Below are positions 63,083-64,000 of a stretch of 64,000 nucleotides of DNA, piece by piece. The stretch spans positions 1 through 64,000 of the forward strand of contig JAJDNW010000020.1 in NCBI GenBank assembly GCA_022340465.1, given 5' to 3'. The notes beneath the pieces were generated by a model. It saw only the letters and a list, made by a program, of their open reading frames with translations, was not told where the DNA came from and did no database searches. The stretch comes from Deltaproteobacteria bacterium (GTDB taxonomy: Bacteria; Desulfobacterota; Desulfobacteria; Desulfobacterales; B30-G6). The position numbers were made by a program, and so were the translations under genes. Within the stretch, counting starts at the first letter, position 1. Every line of letters begins with the position of its first letter.

Positions 63083-63471
63083 CTATCGCAAATCTACTGG
63101 AAAGATGAAGATACCTTTAGATTGAAACAGCAACGTCGCTCCTAATAAAACGAGGGTTCCAGCTATGTAAAGAGGGTTTCTTACGTATTTGTAGAGTCCA
63201 GTTCCCAAAAGTTCTTTGGTTGGCGTAAAAGGTATCGGCGTTCCCTTGGCATAAATCACAAAACTGGCTGAACACCAAATATATGCAGCAACCCCCAAGG
63301 TAATAAACACCAAACCAACATACTGAAATACCCTGTTGTTATACTCGATATCATGACCAAACTCTGCCAGGATTTCATGTGGTAACCAGATGATAAAAAA
63401 TGGAACCAAAAAAATAGGAAAATCACGGTACCAAGTAGAGAAAAAATAGTTATAGAAGTGCTTTTCTTCAT
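63083..63471 (-). pseudogene. isoprenylcysteine carboxylmethyltransferase-like membrane protein, frameshifted and truncated
   Basis: The N-terminal membrane helix (MKKSTSITIFSLLGTVIFLF, from the ATG at 63471) is in one frame, and the rest (PFFIIWLPHEI, LGTGLYKYVRNPLYIAGTL) is in another. The shift coincides with a run of seven T on the coding strand (63408-63414). GLYKYVRNPLYIAG is the ICMT/PEMT-type SAM-binding signature. The protein stops about 25 residues after it, where relatives continue for 30-50 more, and the stop lies beside the REPIN-like element. A sequencing error could explain the frameshift but not the truncation. Confidence 0.72.
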
Positions 63472-63501
63472 TAGAATCTGATTAACTTTAGGCAGATGCA
63501 C

Positions 63502-64000
63502 TCAAGCGTCTTCCGGCGGTTCCGGAAAACGGTTCGCGGATTGGGTTTTGATCATCCAGCCGGGATATTCTGCGGGCAATTCGCTGACCTTTTGCAAGCG
63601 ACCCAGGTCAGCGTCGGAGAGCGTCACATCCGATGCGGCGAGGCTATCTGAAAGCTGCTCCGGGGTTTTGGCACCGATGATCACGCTGGTGACCACCGGC
63701 TGGTGCAGCAGCCATGCCAAGGCGATCCGGGCCACGGACACATTCTTTTGGCGAGCGATTTCCCGCATCTCATCGACGGAGTTGAATGCGCGTTCCCTAT
63801 TCACCGGCGGAAAATCGAAATCAACACGACGGGCACCTGCAGGCCCCTTGCCTTCGCGGTCAAATTTGCCGGACAGCAGGCCGCCGGCTAGAGGACTCCA
63901 TACCAGCAGGCCCAGGCTCTGGTCCTGCAGGGCCGGCACGATATCCCGCTCTAGATCACGGCCGGCGATAGTGTAGTAGGCTTGCAAGCTCTCAAAACGG
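63502..64000 (-). CDS. aldo/keto reductase, C-terminal part (cut by window edge)
   Basis: The gene enters from beyond 64000; about 166 residues are visible. LGLLVWSPLAGGLLSGKF, ARIALAWLLHQPVVTSVIIGAKTPEQL and the C-terminal PGWMIKTQSANR are typical of NADPH-dependent aldo/keto reductases of the YghZ/Kvbeta type. The catalytic Tyr/Lys/His lie outside the window, so activity cannot be judged. Its 3' end faces the broken methyltransferase, transcribed in the same direction. Confidence 0.9.
   Translation of the reverse strand, partial: RFESLQAYYTIAGRDLERDIVPALQDQSLGLLVWSPLAGGLLSGKFDREGKGPAGARRVDFDFPPVNRERAFNSVDEMREIARQKNVSVARIALAWLLHQPVVTSVIIGAKTPEQLSDSLAASDVTLSDADLGRLQKVSELPAEYPGWMIKTQSANRFPEPPEDA

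Overview
The window reads as chromosomal DNA of a strictly anaerobic, sulfate-reducer-like member of the Desulfobacterota (Desulfobacterales-type). The strongest pointers are the siroheme-dependent heme route (ahbC-hemB-ahbD, 20498-23885), a pyrophosphate-type phosphofructokinase (31823-33916), a hybrid cluster protein (60999-62642), and a selenocysteine-containing protein (58659-59183). This taxonomic call is inference; no rRNA gene is present. Most of the window is ordinary, densely packed, moderately GC-rich sequence. I see no CRISPR array, prophage or intact insertion sequence.

Left third (1-16.3 kb): rsmA; a D-2-hydroxyacid dehydrogenase; a long-form GAPDH behind a giant 1394-residue protein that carries the ATP-grasp and phosphohistidine halves of pyruvate phosphate dikinase but no PEP/pyruvate barrel; an amidase; an MFS carrier; a PlsC-like acyltransferase; and a three-gene envelope cassette (TPR plus outer-membrane barrel, FecR-domain protein, beta-propeller-like exported protein).

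Middle (16.4-37.1 kb): a MaoC hydratase; ACT-domain serB; a ClpX-like unfoldase without a zinc domain; the heme genes; a four-gene operon (AMIN-domain membrane protein, small helical protein, cNMP-like/PilZ protein, MinD-like ATPase) that looks like a positioning or motility module; a secernin-type hydrolase, a kinase-like unknown and a class III aminotransferase; PPi-PFK; and a polar amino-acid ABC importer.

Right part (37.5-64 kb): smc and ftsY separated by a 187-bp palindrome; acylphosphatase; a LigA-like ligase with altered catalytic residues; a nucleoside phosphorylase; a small PC4-like protein; glyS-glyQ with a GHMP kinase; recO and mgtE; mfd followed by two SurA-type chaperone genes; tRNA-Thr(CGT); a UGSC selenoprotein translationally coupled to a thioredoxin-like protein; hcp; and a decayed region with a transposase fragment, a frameshifted and truncated methyltransferase, and an aldo/keto reductase cut by the window edge.

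Several families of dispersed repeats lie between genes. The best is a 121-bp double-hairpin (REPIN-like) element at 52814-52934 and, inverted, at 62949-63069, with a 55-bp internally deleted derivative at 31687-31741. The most interesting biology is the selenoprotein/thioredoxin-like pair, the dikinase-like giant protein, the PilZ/MinD operon and the divergent ligase.
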